The notes beneath the pieces were generated by a model. That model was given only the letters and a program-made list of their open reading frames with translations. It made no database searches and had not been told where the DNA came from. A stretch of 64,000 nucleotides of DNA. Origin: Cycas panzhihuaensis (taxonomy: Eukaryota > Cycadophyta). Below, piece by piece: positions 1 to 11,590 of the stretch. The DNA is taken from NCBI GenBank assembly GCA_023213395.1, contig CM041465.1, positions 35,843,741 through 35,907,740 on the forward strand, written 5' to 3'. A program made the translations under genes and the position numbers. How positions within the stretch are numbered: position 1 is the first letter of the stretch; the number at the start of each line of letters is the position of its first letter.

Positions 1-250
1 GTATCTCATATAGAGTTTGAGCTATATTGTTATGCTACCAGTTTGCTAATCAAACTGATATTCATTTGGACATTGGACCAATTCCATCTCCTCCACATTT
101 TGGATATCATCTTACTCATGCTCTTTCATGTTTAGTCTTTTATCTTGTTTACTTGAGTAGGCTTTCATTATTAAGTGTTGATCTCTTTGATTCTAGAACT
201 AGAGGTGAACAATCTTCTAGATCCTAGTTATTGTAGGCTATATGCCATTG
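1..250 (+). repeat. Partial LTR of the Copia A family
   Basis: This stretch resembles the R/U5 part of the LTRs at 26763-27316 and 34041-34592. Shared blocks include the segment around 'ttggaccaattcca', the 'ctagaactagag' block near 195-207 and 'cttctagatc' near 215. It is more diverged from both A LTRs than they are from each other, so it belongs to an older insertion. No primer-binding site follows it, so it is a 3' LTR or solo LTR rather than the start of an element. The left part lies outside the window. Confidence 0.75.
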
Positions 251-985
251 TCTCATTCTCTTCTCCTCACTAACCAGTTTGGTTAATGTACTTGGTGTGC
301 TTGGTGCAACACTATCTTTCCCAAATAGAGAGTTTTGAAATGGGGTTTTTAAATGAATAAGATCAGGTACTCCTGACACTTGTACTGTCAATGGTGTGAT
401 CTCTAAATATGACTGCTCGGAACCCTTGTCCGATGAGCCTTCAAATAATTGTACCTCTGCTTTTTCCTCATTATCGCTTAGGTCCTTCGAGGTATCATCC
501 ACATTTATATGTTCCTCATTCCCTATGGTTTCTTTTTCACTTATAATGTCATTTTGCTCCAAATCCCCTTGTAAATTCTCCTCCTTTTTTGGGCTAATAA
601 GGTCAAATCTAATTGGGGCAGGTGCTACTACCATTTGCTCCCCATTTCTTTCCTCTCCCTTTTCTTGAGGTGTCTAGGCTCCACTTGCCTCAAATTATTC
701 AAGAAATTGTCCCTTAGTCTCGTTATTGTTTTGGCTTAATCTCCTTACCCTTCTTAATTTAGATTCTTTTGACCATTATAATGCCCTTTGTTTGCTTGGT
801 TTCTTTCCCTTAGGTGAAGTACGCTTTTGTGGCTCTCCCACCTTCAAAGGCCTCTTAAGTGGCATTAGAAGGTCCCGTGGTTGTCGAAGGCTTAATTACA
901 GCCTACCATCACGACGACAGCCAGGGTTCCTTGTCCTTTGAACATACTCCCCTTGTGACACTCCTGGCCAGTCCCTCCTCAGTTG
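224..985 (-). pseudogene. Decayed ORF of unknown family, basic then acidic
   Basis: One minus-strand reading frame runs about 250 codons from near 985 to the stop at 224. It is broken by four in-frame stops (three TAA, one TAG); the last 136 codons, from an ATG at 634, are uninterrupted. The first half is rich in Lys, Arg and Pro (for example LMPLKRPLK and SPKGKKPSK). The second half is strongly acidic (EEHINVDDTSKDLSDNEEK). I see no zinc knuckle, protease or polymerase motif and cannot assign a family. It abuts the LTR fragment on the left and lies upstream of a Gypsy scrap, so a lineage-specific extra or gag-like retroelement ORF is possible. That is inference. Confidence 0.4.
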
Positions 986-1902
986 ACATAAGTAACAGAA
1001 CCAATGTTGACTTTTATTTTATCCCCCTACTAAGATAATCCACTTGTCAAGTGTCACAGGTTGATAGTCTAGTTAAGATGAAATCAACATGCTCATGTTT
1101 CTATTTATTATTGTTAAAAACGCTTTACACACAGTATTGTAGGAATAAATCATGACATTACCATCATGATTTCATCAAAGCAATACACAAACCATCATGC
1201 ATTCCTCATATAATCATCATAACACACATAGTACACAATATTCCACGTAACTCTTAGCTTTATTAAGCAATATCACTAATACATTCAATTCTAGAACATA
1301 TCCTGTATATGTTTCAGCAATATTCCCAATGCACTATTACATACGTTCCAAAAAGGAATACAATAGGGAACGCATATGCTGGATCATACACTCGTACTAC
1401 CTTGCTTGGATCTCTACTCTTGTAGTATCACATGACTCACTTGCCTGACTCTCACCCTTGAGAACATACCATAGAATGAATAGCTCGTCTCTCACTACTG
1501 GACTTGTGAGAAAAGTACCCTTAAATACTCATTTTTGGTGACTTTTAGGGTGAATGGTTATGACCCATAGCCATAACCATTCCTTTCCATAACAAATGTA
1601 CCTTTTCACTTAATCACATGATTACAACAATTAATCAAGGTCCTCTTTGTCTATACATACATTCGTCCTTGCTGATGTCATCAAATATGGGTGCTTTTTG
1701 AACTTGTTCTGGTCATGCATTCTGTTCTGGAACATTTTGTTTGTTAACGTACCTAAAAAGTATGTACCCCATGTTGCATACCCAAAATGTATGCATAGTA
1801 TGTTGGGTACCCAGAAAGCATGTGCTTGGTCCTCTTTCCACTAGATTCTCTTGTACGCTCCTCCATATAGTCTGCCAACCATCCATACCTGCATCTTCTA
1901 AG
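986..1902. other. Unassigned AT-rich stretch
   Basis: I see no coding frame, LTR terminus or RNA gene that I can defend. A local self-similar patch near 1740-1815 repeats GTACCC/GTATGCAT-type words. The integrase-side Gypsy reading on its right becomes unrecognisable at about 1940. Confidence 0.4.
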
Positions 1903-2794
1903 TCAATACAAGCCTGCATTCTTGATTTTTGACAGCCCATATGACAAATGTGCCAAAAATAACTCCAACAATAGTGACCCCCTTGACAAGTGTACTTTCA
2001 TAGGGTGAAAATGGAATTCAACAATTAGTCCCATATGTCCACTAGTTACACCCCTATGTGCTTGAGTAATAATTTGATTAATCTCAGGAGGTCTCACACA
2101 AGAACGTAGCACATTGTCAAGGCCCAAGTGATATAATTCCCCTTGAATCAATCAGTATGGATCAGCCTTACAGATCAAATGTTATCATTCTGCTTTATCT
2201 AAATCTAGTGACAATTCTCCTATTGCTAAATACTCGAGAATGCCCTCGTACCATTCAGTTGGTACCACATCAATGTTGAATAATGTTGCATTTGTAAAGT
2301 CGTTGAGTACTACTACAACCTTTTCTCCATTTTTTATTGATATGATGGTTGATCGGGAATTACATGTGCTTTCCTAGGTTTCACAAGTGTAAACTCCTTG
2401 AATAGCATTAACCTCTTACTATTGTGCCCTCGCAATAATGGTGTGTTGACAAGATACATCAAGGCTTGGTGATCAACATAAAAGATGAAGGATTTGATAA
2501 GAGATAATGACGAAATTTCTACAAGGCATACACCATCCCCAAGCTCTCTTTCTATAGTGGTATAATTCTTTTCCACTTGTCAACTTTCAACTTGCAAAGT
2601 AAATAGGGCAGTCAATGTTGTTTTCCCTCAGTTGAGCCAACACACAACCAATACTGAATTGTGAGGCATCCACATGAACATGGAAACTCTTGTTCCAATC
2701 TAGAAATAGTAGAATAGGCGCAGATGCTATTGCTCTCTTTACTGTGTCAAATGCATTTTGTTGTTTGCCCCCCATTTCCATTCTCGTCCTTTTT
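1903..2794 (-). pseudogene. Ty3/Gypsy RNase H to integrase N-terminus fragment
   Basis: Read on the minus strand, 2794-2587 encodes the reverse transcriptase/RNase H junction (SAPILLFLDW, HVHVDASQFSIGCVLAQ). 2576-2334 continues RNase H (EKNYTTIERE, FYVDHQALMYLVN, VIPDQPS), where a Gypsy element normally reads ADQLSR. 2333-1903 carries the linker VVPTEWYEGILEYL and the start of the integrase zinc domain (LYHLGLDNVLRSCV, AHRGVTSGHMG). Stops and frame changes separate the pieces. The fragment ends at 2794, where the LTR of Copia B1 begins; the missing reverse transcriptase is not on the far side of B, so sequence was lost. Without the B1 junction the family call would still be secure. Confidence 0.85.
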
Positions 2795-3363
2795 TGTTGA
2801 GAATACAAGGTCCCAAACCTTAAACCGCCACAAGATCTGAACTATTTTGCAACTAGTTACAGGAATCGAAACTAAGATTCAACATGCAAGTTCTAAAATC
2901 AGAGATAATACAATAACATCAATATACAAGCTAAACATCACATATGCACCCGATATAACATGGTAAAACCCTAGCAGTGTGCTAGGGAAACATCCACACA
3001 GGAAAGGTATCGATCTTTATTGCTATAGAATGGAGAAACAGTACATCTCAGTAGCAGAGTGCTCTCAGGAACAACAACGAGCTGCTGCCCTCATCACAGT
3101 ACATTACATTACATTCAACATAATAAGAAAAGCCCTAAAACGGGCTACATGAGAGGGACATCCAAGGCATGTATCTCAACCGTAGAATCTAGGGTATTTG
3201 TATCGAACGACCATGATTCTCTTTACATTTTAATAAGGTTTACAGAGCTAATTTTTCGGGTCGGGGGCTATCGCCCCCAAACCCCCTCTTAGCAGGGGGG
3301 AAAACCGCGCCGAAAACATGCCAAAATTTTAACCTTAAACAATTGTTGTCACAATATCCAACA
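2795..3363 (-). repeat. 3' LTR of Copia B1
   Basis: The LTR is bounded by TGTTG at 2795 and CAACA at 3363 (plus-strand view), a five-base inverted terminus. In the element's own direction it starts TGTTGGATATTGTGAC directly after the purine tract. It contains an AATAAA signal (CAATAAAG, plus-strand complement near 3016-3023), as expected at an R region. Its GC-rich block near 3255-3312 is unusual for this window. The length is 569 bp. The left flank is the Gypsy scrap. Confidence 0.85.
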
Positions 3364-3374
3364 ATCTCCACCTT
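3364..3374 (-). other. Polypurine tract of Copia B1
   Basis: AAGGTGGAGAT on the minus strand lies immediately before the LTR start. This is the usual plus-strand primer position of Copia elements. Confidence 0.85.
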
Positions 3375-3379
3375 GACAA

Positions 3380-5811
3380 CAATTTACCCGATACCTTTCC
3401 TGGACCCTTCATCATCTTTTCTGCAAGCCAAGAGAAGTCAAACACCATTTGAACTTCTCTAATGGTACTGGTTTTGTGAATATATCAGCACAATTCTAAT
3501 TGGTGTCAATCTTCTCAAGTGCCACTCCACCTGCTTCCACAACCTGTCTAACAAAATGGTACTTCAGAGCAATATGCTTTGTTCTACTGTGATAAGTTGG
3601 ATTCTTGGCTAAGTAAATGGCACTTTGACTGTCACAAAATACCTTTACATTTTCCTGTCTCCTTCCAAGCTCAACCAATAGACCCTGTAACCAAATTGCT
3701 TCTTTACAAGCATGTGTTGTAGCAACATATTCAACTTCCGTGGTTGACAGTGCAATTGTGCTCTGCAATTTGGACATCCAACTAACTGGACCATTTGCAA
3801 GAGTGAAAATATAACCTGAAGTAGACCTTCTTTTGTCTAAATCTCCTGCAAATTCTGAATCAACATATCCACAAACCTGATTACCTGTACCTCCAAAGGT
3901 GATGCAGTAGTCACTTGTGCCTCTCAAATACCGAAGCACCCATTTCACTGCAGCCCAATGTTCTCTCCGAAGATTTGCCATAAACCTGCTAACTACACCG
4001 ACTGCATGTGAAATATCAGGTCTTGTACATACCATGGCATACATCAAACTTCCTACTGCACTGGCATAAGGCACACGAGACATATAAGCCTTTTCTTCTT
4101 CACTACTAGGACTCATATTTGAAGAAAGCTTGAAGTGGTAAGCCAATGGGATACTCACTGGTTTCACATTTGCCATACCAAACCTGGTTAGCACCTTCTC
4201 CACATATTTCTACTATGATAACCATAGCTTACCATTTTTCCTGTCTTTGTGTATCTCCATGCCTAAGATTTGTTTTGCAGCTCCTAGATCCTTCATATCA
4301 AAAGTCCTAGCCAATTGAGCCTTTAGCTTATTGATTTCTTCCATGCTCTTGCTTGCAACCAGCATGTCATCAACATATAATACCAAGATAATGAATAAGC
4401 CATTGTCCATAAATTTAAAGTAAACACAATGATCATACTCACTTCTTTTGAAATTTTGGCTCTCCATGAAGGCATCAAACTTCTTATACCACTGCCTGGG
4501 TGATTGTTTTAGGCCATACAATGATTTCCTGAGCCTGCAAACAAGTCTTTTCCTGCCATCTTGTACAAACCCTTCTGGTTGATCCATATAGATCTCCTCA
4601 TCTAAATCTCCATGTAGAAAAGCTATTTTTACATCTAACTGCTCCAACTCCAAATCGAGAGAAGCTACCAATGCTAACAGCACTCGAATTGAAACAAGTT
4701 TGACAACTCGTGAAAAGATCTCATGAAAGTCAATACCTGCTTTCTGTGCAAAACCTTTAGCCACCAATCTTGCCCTATATTTATCAACCTTTCCATCAAC
4801 ATCTGTTTTCTTTTTAAAAACCCACCTGCAACCAACAGTCTTCCTGCCATGTGGAAGTTCTACCAAGTCTCATGAATTATTTTTCTTCAAAGCATCTATC
4901 TCTTCCTGCATAGCCCTTTTCCACTTCTCACCATGGATATCATCTACTGCTTCTTGAAAACATGTAGGCTCACCATCATTAGAAACTAAAGCAATAGAAG
5001 TAGACAAGTTGTACCTATCAGGTGGATGACTAACTCGTGTAGATCTTCTAACTGTTGGCAGAGGAGTGTCCACATACTCCTGTAAATCTGTTGCAGATTC
5101 ATCTTCAGAAAGATCTTCTTGTTCTTCTGATTCCACAGATGGCTGCATTTCAAACTTGACTTGTTGATGTTCATTGAAGATGACATCTCTACTTACATAG
5201 AACTTGTTTGTTTTTGGATCTATGCATTTATAAGGTTTTGAATTCTTGCTATAGCCAATCATGATGCATTCCAAACATTTTGAGTCAAGCTTTGTTCTTT
5301 TTTTGTCTAGTATGTGAACAAAAGTTTGACAGCCAAATACTTTCAGATGACTTACGTCTGGCTTCCTTCCTGTCCATCCTTCTTCCGATGTGAGATGATC
5401 TACTGCCTTGGTTGGGCTCCTATTCAGTAGATAACAAGCAGTGTTTATTGCTTCAACGCAATATGATTTGGGAACCCCTTTTTCATGCACCATAGTACAG
5501 GCCATTTCCATAATGGCTCTGTTCTTCCTTTCAGCAACCCCATTGGATTGAGGTGTGTATGGTGTTGTGATTTGTCTCTGTATTCCATTAGTTTTGTAGT
5601 ATTCCAAAAATTCTTTAGAGATATACTTGCCACCTCCATCAAATCCTATACATTTAATTTTTTCTTTAGCCTCTAGTTCTGCTTCAGCTTTGAATTCCTT
5701 GAATATATCGTATACTTCTGATTTGTTGTGCAAAAAAAAGACCCAGATTTTTCTGGTCAAGTCATCCATGAATGTGAGAAAGTATCTACATCCCTTCTTC
5801 TTCTTCATCAA
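3380..5811 (-). pseudogene. Copia B1 pol: integrase (partial), RT, RNase H
   Basis: A single frame runs from 5811 down to about 3380. Integrase starts at GCRYFLTFMDD, so the first catalytic Asp (normally in a HSDxCGP motif) is missing. The second Asp lies in a FDGGGKY motif and the Glu in NGVAERKNR. Reverse transcriptase follows (RARLVAKGF, SLYGLKQSPRQWY, LYVDDML), then the RNase H region (PDISHAVGVVSRFM, STTEVEYVA, CDSQSAIYLAKN, ADIFTKP). Premature stops are TGA at 4870, TAG at 4213 and 4210, and TAG at 3496. Each can be explained by one transition from Trp or Gln codons at positions where relatives have them. Without the first integrase Asp the product could not act alone. Confidence 0.9.
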
Positions 5812-6716
5812 CCTGCTCTTTGGTGTGGTTCCCCATTGGACGTTTCCCTCTCTGGATGTCTGCTCTCCTTTGTGGAGATTGGTACAGAAAGTGTCCTAGT
5901 TGACCATAATGATAACACAAATCAAAGGCCCTACATGAACTTGCAAAGTGACCAGTCTTACCACAATTGTAACATATCCTTGGGGTTGTGTGGTGTCCTC
6001 GACCCCTTGCATCTTGCCATCTACCTCATGATGAAGTTCGACGTTCTGAAACTCTCCCTCTTCCTCTGCTTCGGCCCCCAGATCCCAGGTTTAATCTAGA
6101 CATGAATGCATCCTCAAGTTCTCTTGAGTCTTCATACCTTTATTTCTTTGCTCTTGTCTCAGCAGCAACCCTATCAGGGTATCCAATGTCACTGTTACTA
6201 TCTAATCATTATTGGCGATGGTATTTATCGTTACATCAAAGGATTTGGGCAGTTTATTGGCCACCATTTCTACCAATTCTTGATATGTGATTGCAGCACT
6301 AGCACCTGAGAGATCATTTCCTAAAGAAATAACCCTATGAATAAACTCAGTAACTGTTTCAGACTCCTTCAAGTGAAGTTTAAACAGTTCTTCTTTAAAA
6401 GCCACTATCCTAGCTTTTTTCTTCTGTCCATACAGGTTTTCAAAACACTTCCAGATGTCCGACGTAGTGTTCAAATTCTCTACATATATAAGAAGTGGGT
6501 CAAAATTTGATAGTTTTAAAATTATGACTCCTGCATTGTCTCTTTCTTCCCAGTTTGTCTGTTCATCCAAACTGCTTCAGGCTTGACTTCTTGCCCCGTG
6601 GCAATTCTCCAGGCATTCTTTGCTCTTAAGAGAGTTTCTACCTTTATTTTCCGTACATGGTAATTATTGTTGGTGAGTTTATTAGTATCGGATAAGGCAA
6701 AAATAGAGGAGGCCAT
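5812..6716 (-). pseudogene. Copia B2 gag with zinc knuckle
   Basis: The gag starts at the ATG at 6716 (MASSIFALSDTNKLTNNNYH), the usual opening of Tork-type Copia gag. It continues through 6570-6202 (FENLYGQKKKARIVAFKEEL, VTEFIHRVISLGNDLSG). A perfect zinc knuckle, CYNCGKTGHFASSC, lies near 5940-5985. A second knuckle-like block (CYHYGQLGHF) has lost Cys residues. Frame changes occur near 6540 and below 6200. Past the knuckles the sequence passes directly into integrase core at about 5811, so the whole protease and integrase N-terminus is missing. Confidence 0.8.
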
Positions 6717-7430
6717 ATTCGGTAGAAAATCTGAGTGGAAACCCTAGTCCATACAACTGTACAAAATTATGTATGATACCTGAAGTGTATAGATGAAGAC
6801 AAAGTGCACCTCAAATGAAAGATTTTGAAGAGAGGATTACTAATTTGAAATTATTTTTTCAAAATAGTCCTTGGATTGAGAGATATTTGACCTGAAAAGA
6901 AGTGAAGGGCAACTAGGGTTTTTTTGAAATTTGCTTAAATCTCCCAAAATACACTTTGAAATTCACAATAAAATGTCCCAATCTATTTGTATGCTAAGAG
7001 CAGAGATTCCTTAATTGATTTAAGCAAGAAAATCTGAGAAAATTTTGAGAAATTTGTACTTTTTTTCTCAAATCTGTGCACTTGAGAAAACTGGCTAAAA
7101 ATCCCTAAAAACAATCTCTAATGAGCTCGATGTAGAAGAAAGAAGTGACGGGGATGTCGATATCTACCTTCTGGCCAAATTTCGTCTCAAACGGAGCACT
7201 TTGATTTTCAGGTCCGTACAGTGGTACAATTTTGTGCTTATCTGTACGATTATGGTCTTCTTTGTCCTCAATTCTCTTTTCTTTAGTTGTTCTTTAACTT
7301 TGTCTACACTCCTCCTTCCCTTGACTAGATCAATTTGATATGAACCAGAAAACCCCTCCTCTTGGGCAAGAAATGCCTCTTTTGCAAACAATCCTCTCTC
7401 ACAAGTGCAAGCTAAGCTGCTCTGATACCA
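6717..7430 (-). other. Copia B2 leader and primer-binding site
   Basis: The primer-binding site TGGTATCAGAGC is at 7430-7419 (minus strand), directly against the LTR end. The leader of about 700 bp to the gag ATG at 6716 contains a short frame (7439-7164) and no recognised domain. Confidence 0.8.
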
Positions 7431-7800
7431 TGTTAACAATCACACAGATAGTGGATGAAAGTACTTCCTTGATTATTTAAGCGAGAGCTCTTGAATATAT
7501 ACACTTAGGGTTTGTAACCCCCTTTGAACTACTTGTAATGTGTCTGACATGTGTCGACTTAAGTTACATTAATGAGGTGCCCATAGTAACTTCCCTTAAG
7601 CCCCTTTATTCTATAGATAAAACATTATATCCTAGCATATTGATCTTTTGTTAGTGTGCTAGTCGACATGCCATTGATATGCAAGGTCAACCTACCATTC
7701 AATATGCTAAGCAACCTACCACTTATTATACCCTTTATTATTGAAGCCAACCTCCTGTGAATGTCATACAAAATGCTCTCTATAGTCTATTGCTATGTGG
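7431..7800 (-). repeat. 5' LTR of Copia B2 (right end uncertain)
   Basis: The inner end is exact: TGTTAACA at 7431 is immediately followed, in element direction, by the primer-binding site. A TATATATTC box lies near 7493-7500 (plus-strand complement). I found no matching CA/TG outer terminus, so the right limit is approximate. The sequence shows no visible similarity to the B1 LTR at 2795-3363. Confidence 0.6.
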
Positions 7801-10490
7801 ACAAGATTCCAAGACTCTAGCATTCATTTTGGGGGGGTGGGGGGTGAGGCCATTCCAACCCTAAAATTTATGCAATTCTTGGCCTATGTTTGCAATTTTG
7901 TAGTGCAAATAGGTCATATCATTTTATTCATGCATTCAATAAACAACCATATATACAGTGGTAAATTGATGACTACAATAGTTAGATAAACATTCGATAT
8001 GCAATCATTGAGACTAGGAGAGATATTACATACAAAGTATGCAACCTAGTTTAATAGGGGTCACATGGTTGTAAAAATATAGTTGAGAGTTGTTTTCTCA
8101 ATGGGGTTTGACAAGTTGTTTGAGGTGGTTTAAGTAACCAACCAATTATTGATACATTTATTGGAGAGGATAGAAGAGTAAAGAGTTAGATTTGGAGAGT
8201 AATTGGTAAGGGCTTGACTTATGCATAATGAGGCTCTTGGTAGCCCAATTTGAGTTGTATTGGGTTGTCCTCATGTGGATATTAATTAAGTACTATTGCA
8301 TCCCAATGTCACATTATCTCTCCATTCTTATCTTCTTGAACATAGATCTTACTGATGTTGAAGCTTGCATCTATATTGGTATAAGGGCATAATCCAATCC
8401 AACATTTACCACAATCGAGTGGGTCTGAATCTTTAAAGTTCAGGGAAACGGCAAGGAGGGAAATATATTTCCATGACATATATGAGCCACGACTATATGA
8501 TAGCTATTTGTTGTAAGCTAGAGCAAATTTTTGAACAATAACGGTTGAAGTAGTGAAAATTAGATATGGATTGAAGTTGTATCAAATTAAAATATCAAAA
8601 AATGTTGGGTGATGCAAGTAAGCATTGAAAATGGTTATGTTTAGTTTTAATGGTGTACATCTTTAAATCTATTCTTTTATAAAAACAACTAACAAAAGGT
8701 GATTTAAACCAAACTTCATGCAAAAAATAACACCATATTCAAAGTTGTGCTTTCTTTTCTTAAGAATGCCATCAGGGAGTTGAATGCTTTACGTTTTCTT
8801 TTCTTTTTCTCTTTCTTTTCTTCTTTCTCCCTTTTTTTAAATTTTTTCTTTCTAGCAATTCTTTTCTAAAATTTGAGTTTTTTATTCTTCTTTTTTTTTG
8901 TTTTAATGGAGAGAATTTCCACCCTTTTCCTCCTCAAAGAAGAGAATTGCTTCCAATATTGTTGTGTATTAGCTTAAGTGGAATATTTTATAGTGAACTA
9001 TGGCTATGCAATTGTTTTTTGGTTGTTCAAAGTTGAAGGATGTGACTACATATAATAGGAACATGACAACTTCCTAGAAAAGATGAATTCAACTTTTGAA
9101 GACAAGCTAATGCAAGTTTATGGCCTAAAAGAGATAATGAATCTAAACTAAGATAAAGCCTCCTAGAGGACGCAAAGGACTAAGAACAGGGATGAACTAA
9201 AACCCTAGACTCCACATAAGGGTGTAAACCATAAGAATGTTAACTTAGGTAATAGACTCATTAAGCATACATGCCCTTTAAGTGTCTCACTACCATACCA
9301 CCCCATTGGGAATCTTAGCTTGGGACTTTTGCAATAAGTCTTACCTGGAGGACAATTAGAGATGGTCTATCTCAAAGAGGGCAAATCTTTGGATCTTATG
9401 TATTGGATATCATTTTATTACTAAGGAAGTTGATATTTCATTTCTATGGTATTGATTACATATTAATATCTCTGAACTTTTACAGCGAATGCTTTTTTAT
9501 AGAGTGTCTTTTGTGAGTAGTTATATTTCTATTATATTTGGATATTTTGGATCCTATAGAATATTTTTAGCCCTCAAATAAAAATAACCAATATATGTTA
9601 ATGATCTTACAATGCAAACCATCCAAATGAGATAATAACAATGACCAATAGTACTACTAGAGCAAACAATCACTCTAGTAATATTCATCCCAATAGTGAA
9701 CAAGAATGCATCAATAGAAGCTTGCCCACTTCGAGATGGGTAGCCTTCAAATAACTTGTCCTATACATAGAATTACCCTAAAGCCCTAAGCAAAGAGGTA
9801 CAACACTTCTATAACGATTTGCAAATTGAGGCTAGAAGGGTTTTCATAGCAACACCACACTTGGCTAGATTCTCCTAAAAACCTCAACACAGATGCTTAC
9901 CAACCCTCAAGTTGGATCATGCATAATATGAACATGTACGACCTCATCAATAATACAATCCCCAATGGCATCCCACGCAATATTTATTGACACATTGTGC
10001 GCCTTTTCTAATAAATACCTAGTACAACAACAATCCCCTTACTAATGGATAATAAATAGGATTGAGTAGTAGATTATGTTTCCTTATAAAACAGAAAGAT
10101 CAACAATTATTCAAGGCATTATTATGGCTTGGGATAAATGATGCATGAGAAATGCCTTAACCTACCCATGATACCACCATAATTTACTACCATTGATTGT
10201 CATATAGTGACCATTAATTACTGGCACACATACATCTATATTTAGGTACCATAGGTTATATTAAACATAGATAGAATTCCATTTATGCTAACCAATCAAG
10301 AGGGTAAAAATCTCACCCTCTTATTCTCCTTTGTGCTACCCTATAATACCCAAAGATTCATTACATTATCTTGGGGATGTCTCTCTATATGGTAGTGCAA
10401 GCTATTTTCAATTTTAATACTAATGGAATAGAGTGATACAACTAGAAAGTAATTAGCAAAATACAAGTCTTCAAGGTTATAAGTACTTAC
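7801..10490. other. Gene-poor AT-rich stretch
   Basis: I see no retroelement motif, RNA gene or convincing coding frame. A G-rich patch (7825-7845) and a long pyrimidine tract (8785-8935) are the only notable structures. Confidence 0.4.
8785..8935. repeat. Pyrimidine-rich low-complexity tract
   Basis: About 150 bases are almost entirely T and C on the plus strand (TTTTCTTTTCTTTTTCTC and similar). This is simple sequence. A strong polypyrimidine tract could resemble a splice acceptor region on the plus strand, but no exon follows. Confidence 0.7.
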
Positions 10491-10936
10491 AATGAACTTT
10501 GAAGGCTTTGTACTAGGTGACTTATTAATAAACTGGCCTTTACTACTATCAACCAAAAAGGATGCCCCAAAGATTGAATTCTTGTTGTCTTTTGTTGGGT
10601 TTTCAATTATCATAATTTCATCATCACTAGGGCAGTTTGATTTCCCTAGGTCTTCTTCATTTAACATTCTACTTAAAAAGTTGTCATCGGCGAGAACAAA
10701 ATCCTCATCACTATCAGGTACAATTACTTCCTCCACTAATTTATCTTTTGATTCATGGCCATTGTCTTCTCGATGTTCAAAGCTTCCATCCATAATGTCA
10801 TTTTCAATTCCATAAGCTTCATACTCGCCACCACGTTTGACATCCCAATCTTCATCAACTTGGGTGCAATCTGCCAGCCTTGCAAGGTAATCGTCGCCAC
10901 AATGCTCCACTGTAATGAAATCTTGCCCATCATCCC
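10491..10936 (-). CDS. Candidate internal exon of an unidentified host gene
   Basis: The frame is open from 10961 to 10341 on the minus strand and has proper splice signals inside it. A pyrimidine-rich acceptor ends in TTTCATTTCAG just before 10936, and a consensus donor GTAAGT follows 10491. The implied exon is 446 nt, completes a split codon with its first two bases, and ends on a codon boundary. The peptide of about 148 residues is acidic, with stretches such as DSDEDFVLADD, SDDEIMIIENP and EEDLGKS, and has no transmembrane segment or known catalytic motif that I recognise. DDEIMIIE resembles a SUMO-interacting hydrophobic-acidic core, which is only a resemblance. Unlike every other long frame here it has no stop and no retroelement signature. 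Other exons were not found, so it may be a real exon of a long-intron gene, or a captured or relict one. Confidence 0.5.
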
Positions 10937-11590
10937 CTGAAATGAAAGGAAAATAACACATTAGTAAAAATAAAATGTCAAAAATGCGTAAGTTGTAAAG
11001 TCAAAAAAATAAAAAAAAATGAAAAAACTAGCACCTCCAAATGATAGTATTGAACAAGCAGATGGAAGAGTTGAGACTATACATAAGGTCTTATTAAAAA
11101 AATTTCAAGTGTAGATGACAAGGATAGTTTGGTGGGGAGGTATGATGGAAACTACTTGGATAAGTCTAATAATGCTTATAATGCCTCCTGATTAGAGTCC
11201 TCCCTTTGGATTTTTGTTGTTTTGTTCATATGCTTAATAAATGCTAAGGTATGTTGGTTGCTTTCATGAGGACCTTGGTAAAATAGTAACAATTTGCATG
11301 TGGATTGCCCTCATAAAGACCTAAATTGCATGTATGTGGTAATTTTAGTTTCATGTTCAAGTGTGAGTTCAGAGGTGTTAGTTTGTCAATTTACAATGAC
11401 TCCTTGCATTTCAAATACATCTTACCACTATTGTTTGGCTAACATGCCACACTAGAGAGACTTGCACACATGTTTGCCTTCAATTTCATGATTTCTATTA
11501 GAACAGTTGATTCTTTTTCGTATAAGGTCCCAACCCATGCAAGCATACCTACCTATGCAAAGTAGCCCCACAAGCAAAGAACCTGAAAAT
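10937..11590. other. Stretch between exon candidate and decayed ORF
   Basis: I see no gene. If the exon is real, its acceptor and branch region lie at about 10937-10985; the rest looks like intron or spacer. Confidence 0.35.

Larger units (their letters stand above)
2795..5811 (-). mobile_element. Copia B1: 3' half (integrase, RT, RNase H, 3' LTR)
   Basis: The minus-strand order is integrase core, reverse transcriptase, RNase H, polypurine tract, LTR. The element's protease, gag and own 5' LTR are absent. At about 5811-5830 its integrase runs into the gag of B2, whose LTR at 7431 does not resemble the one at 2795. The parts retained are almost open in a single frame, with only four premature stops, so B1 is younger than most neighbours. 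The integrase and polymerase motifs are Tork/Tnt1-like, but the lineage was not tested. Confidence 0.85.

Noticed and set aside
2795-7800. B read as one intact Copia with two LTRs
   Set aside because: The two LTRs do not resemble each other, and the protease plus the integrase N-terminus are missing at the join.
7820-7846. G-rich patch as regulatory G-quadruplex
   Set aside because: It is short and has no nearby gene; it was kept only as a note in the gene-poor stretch.
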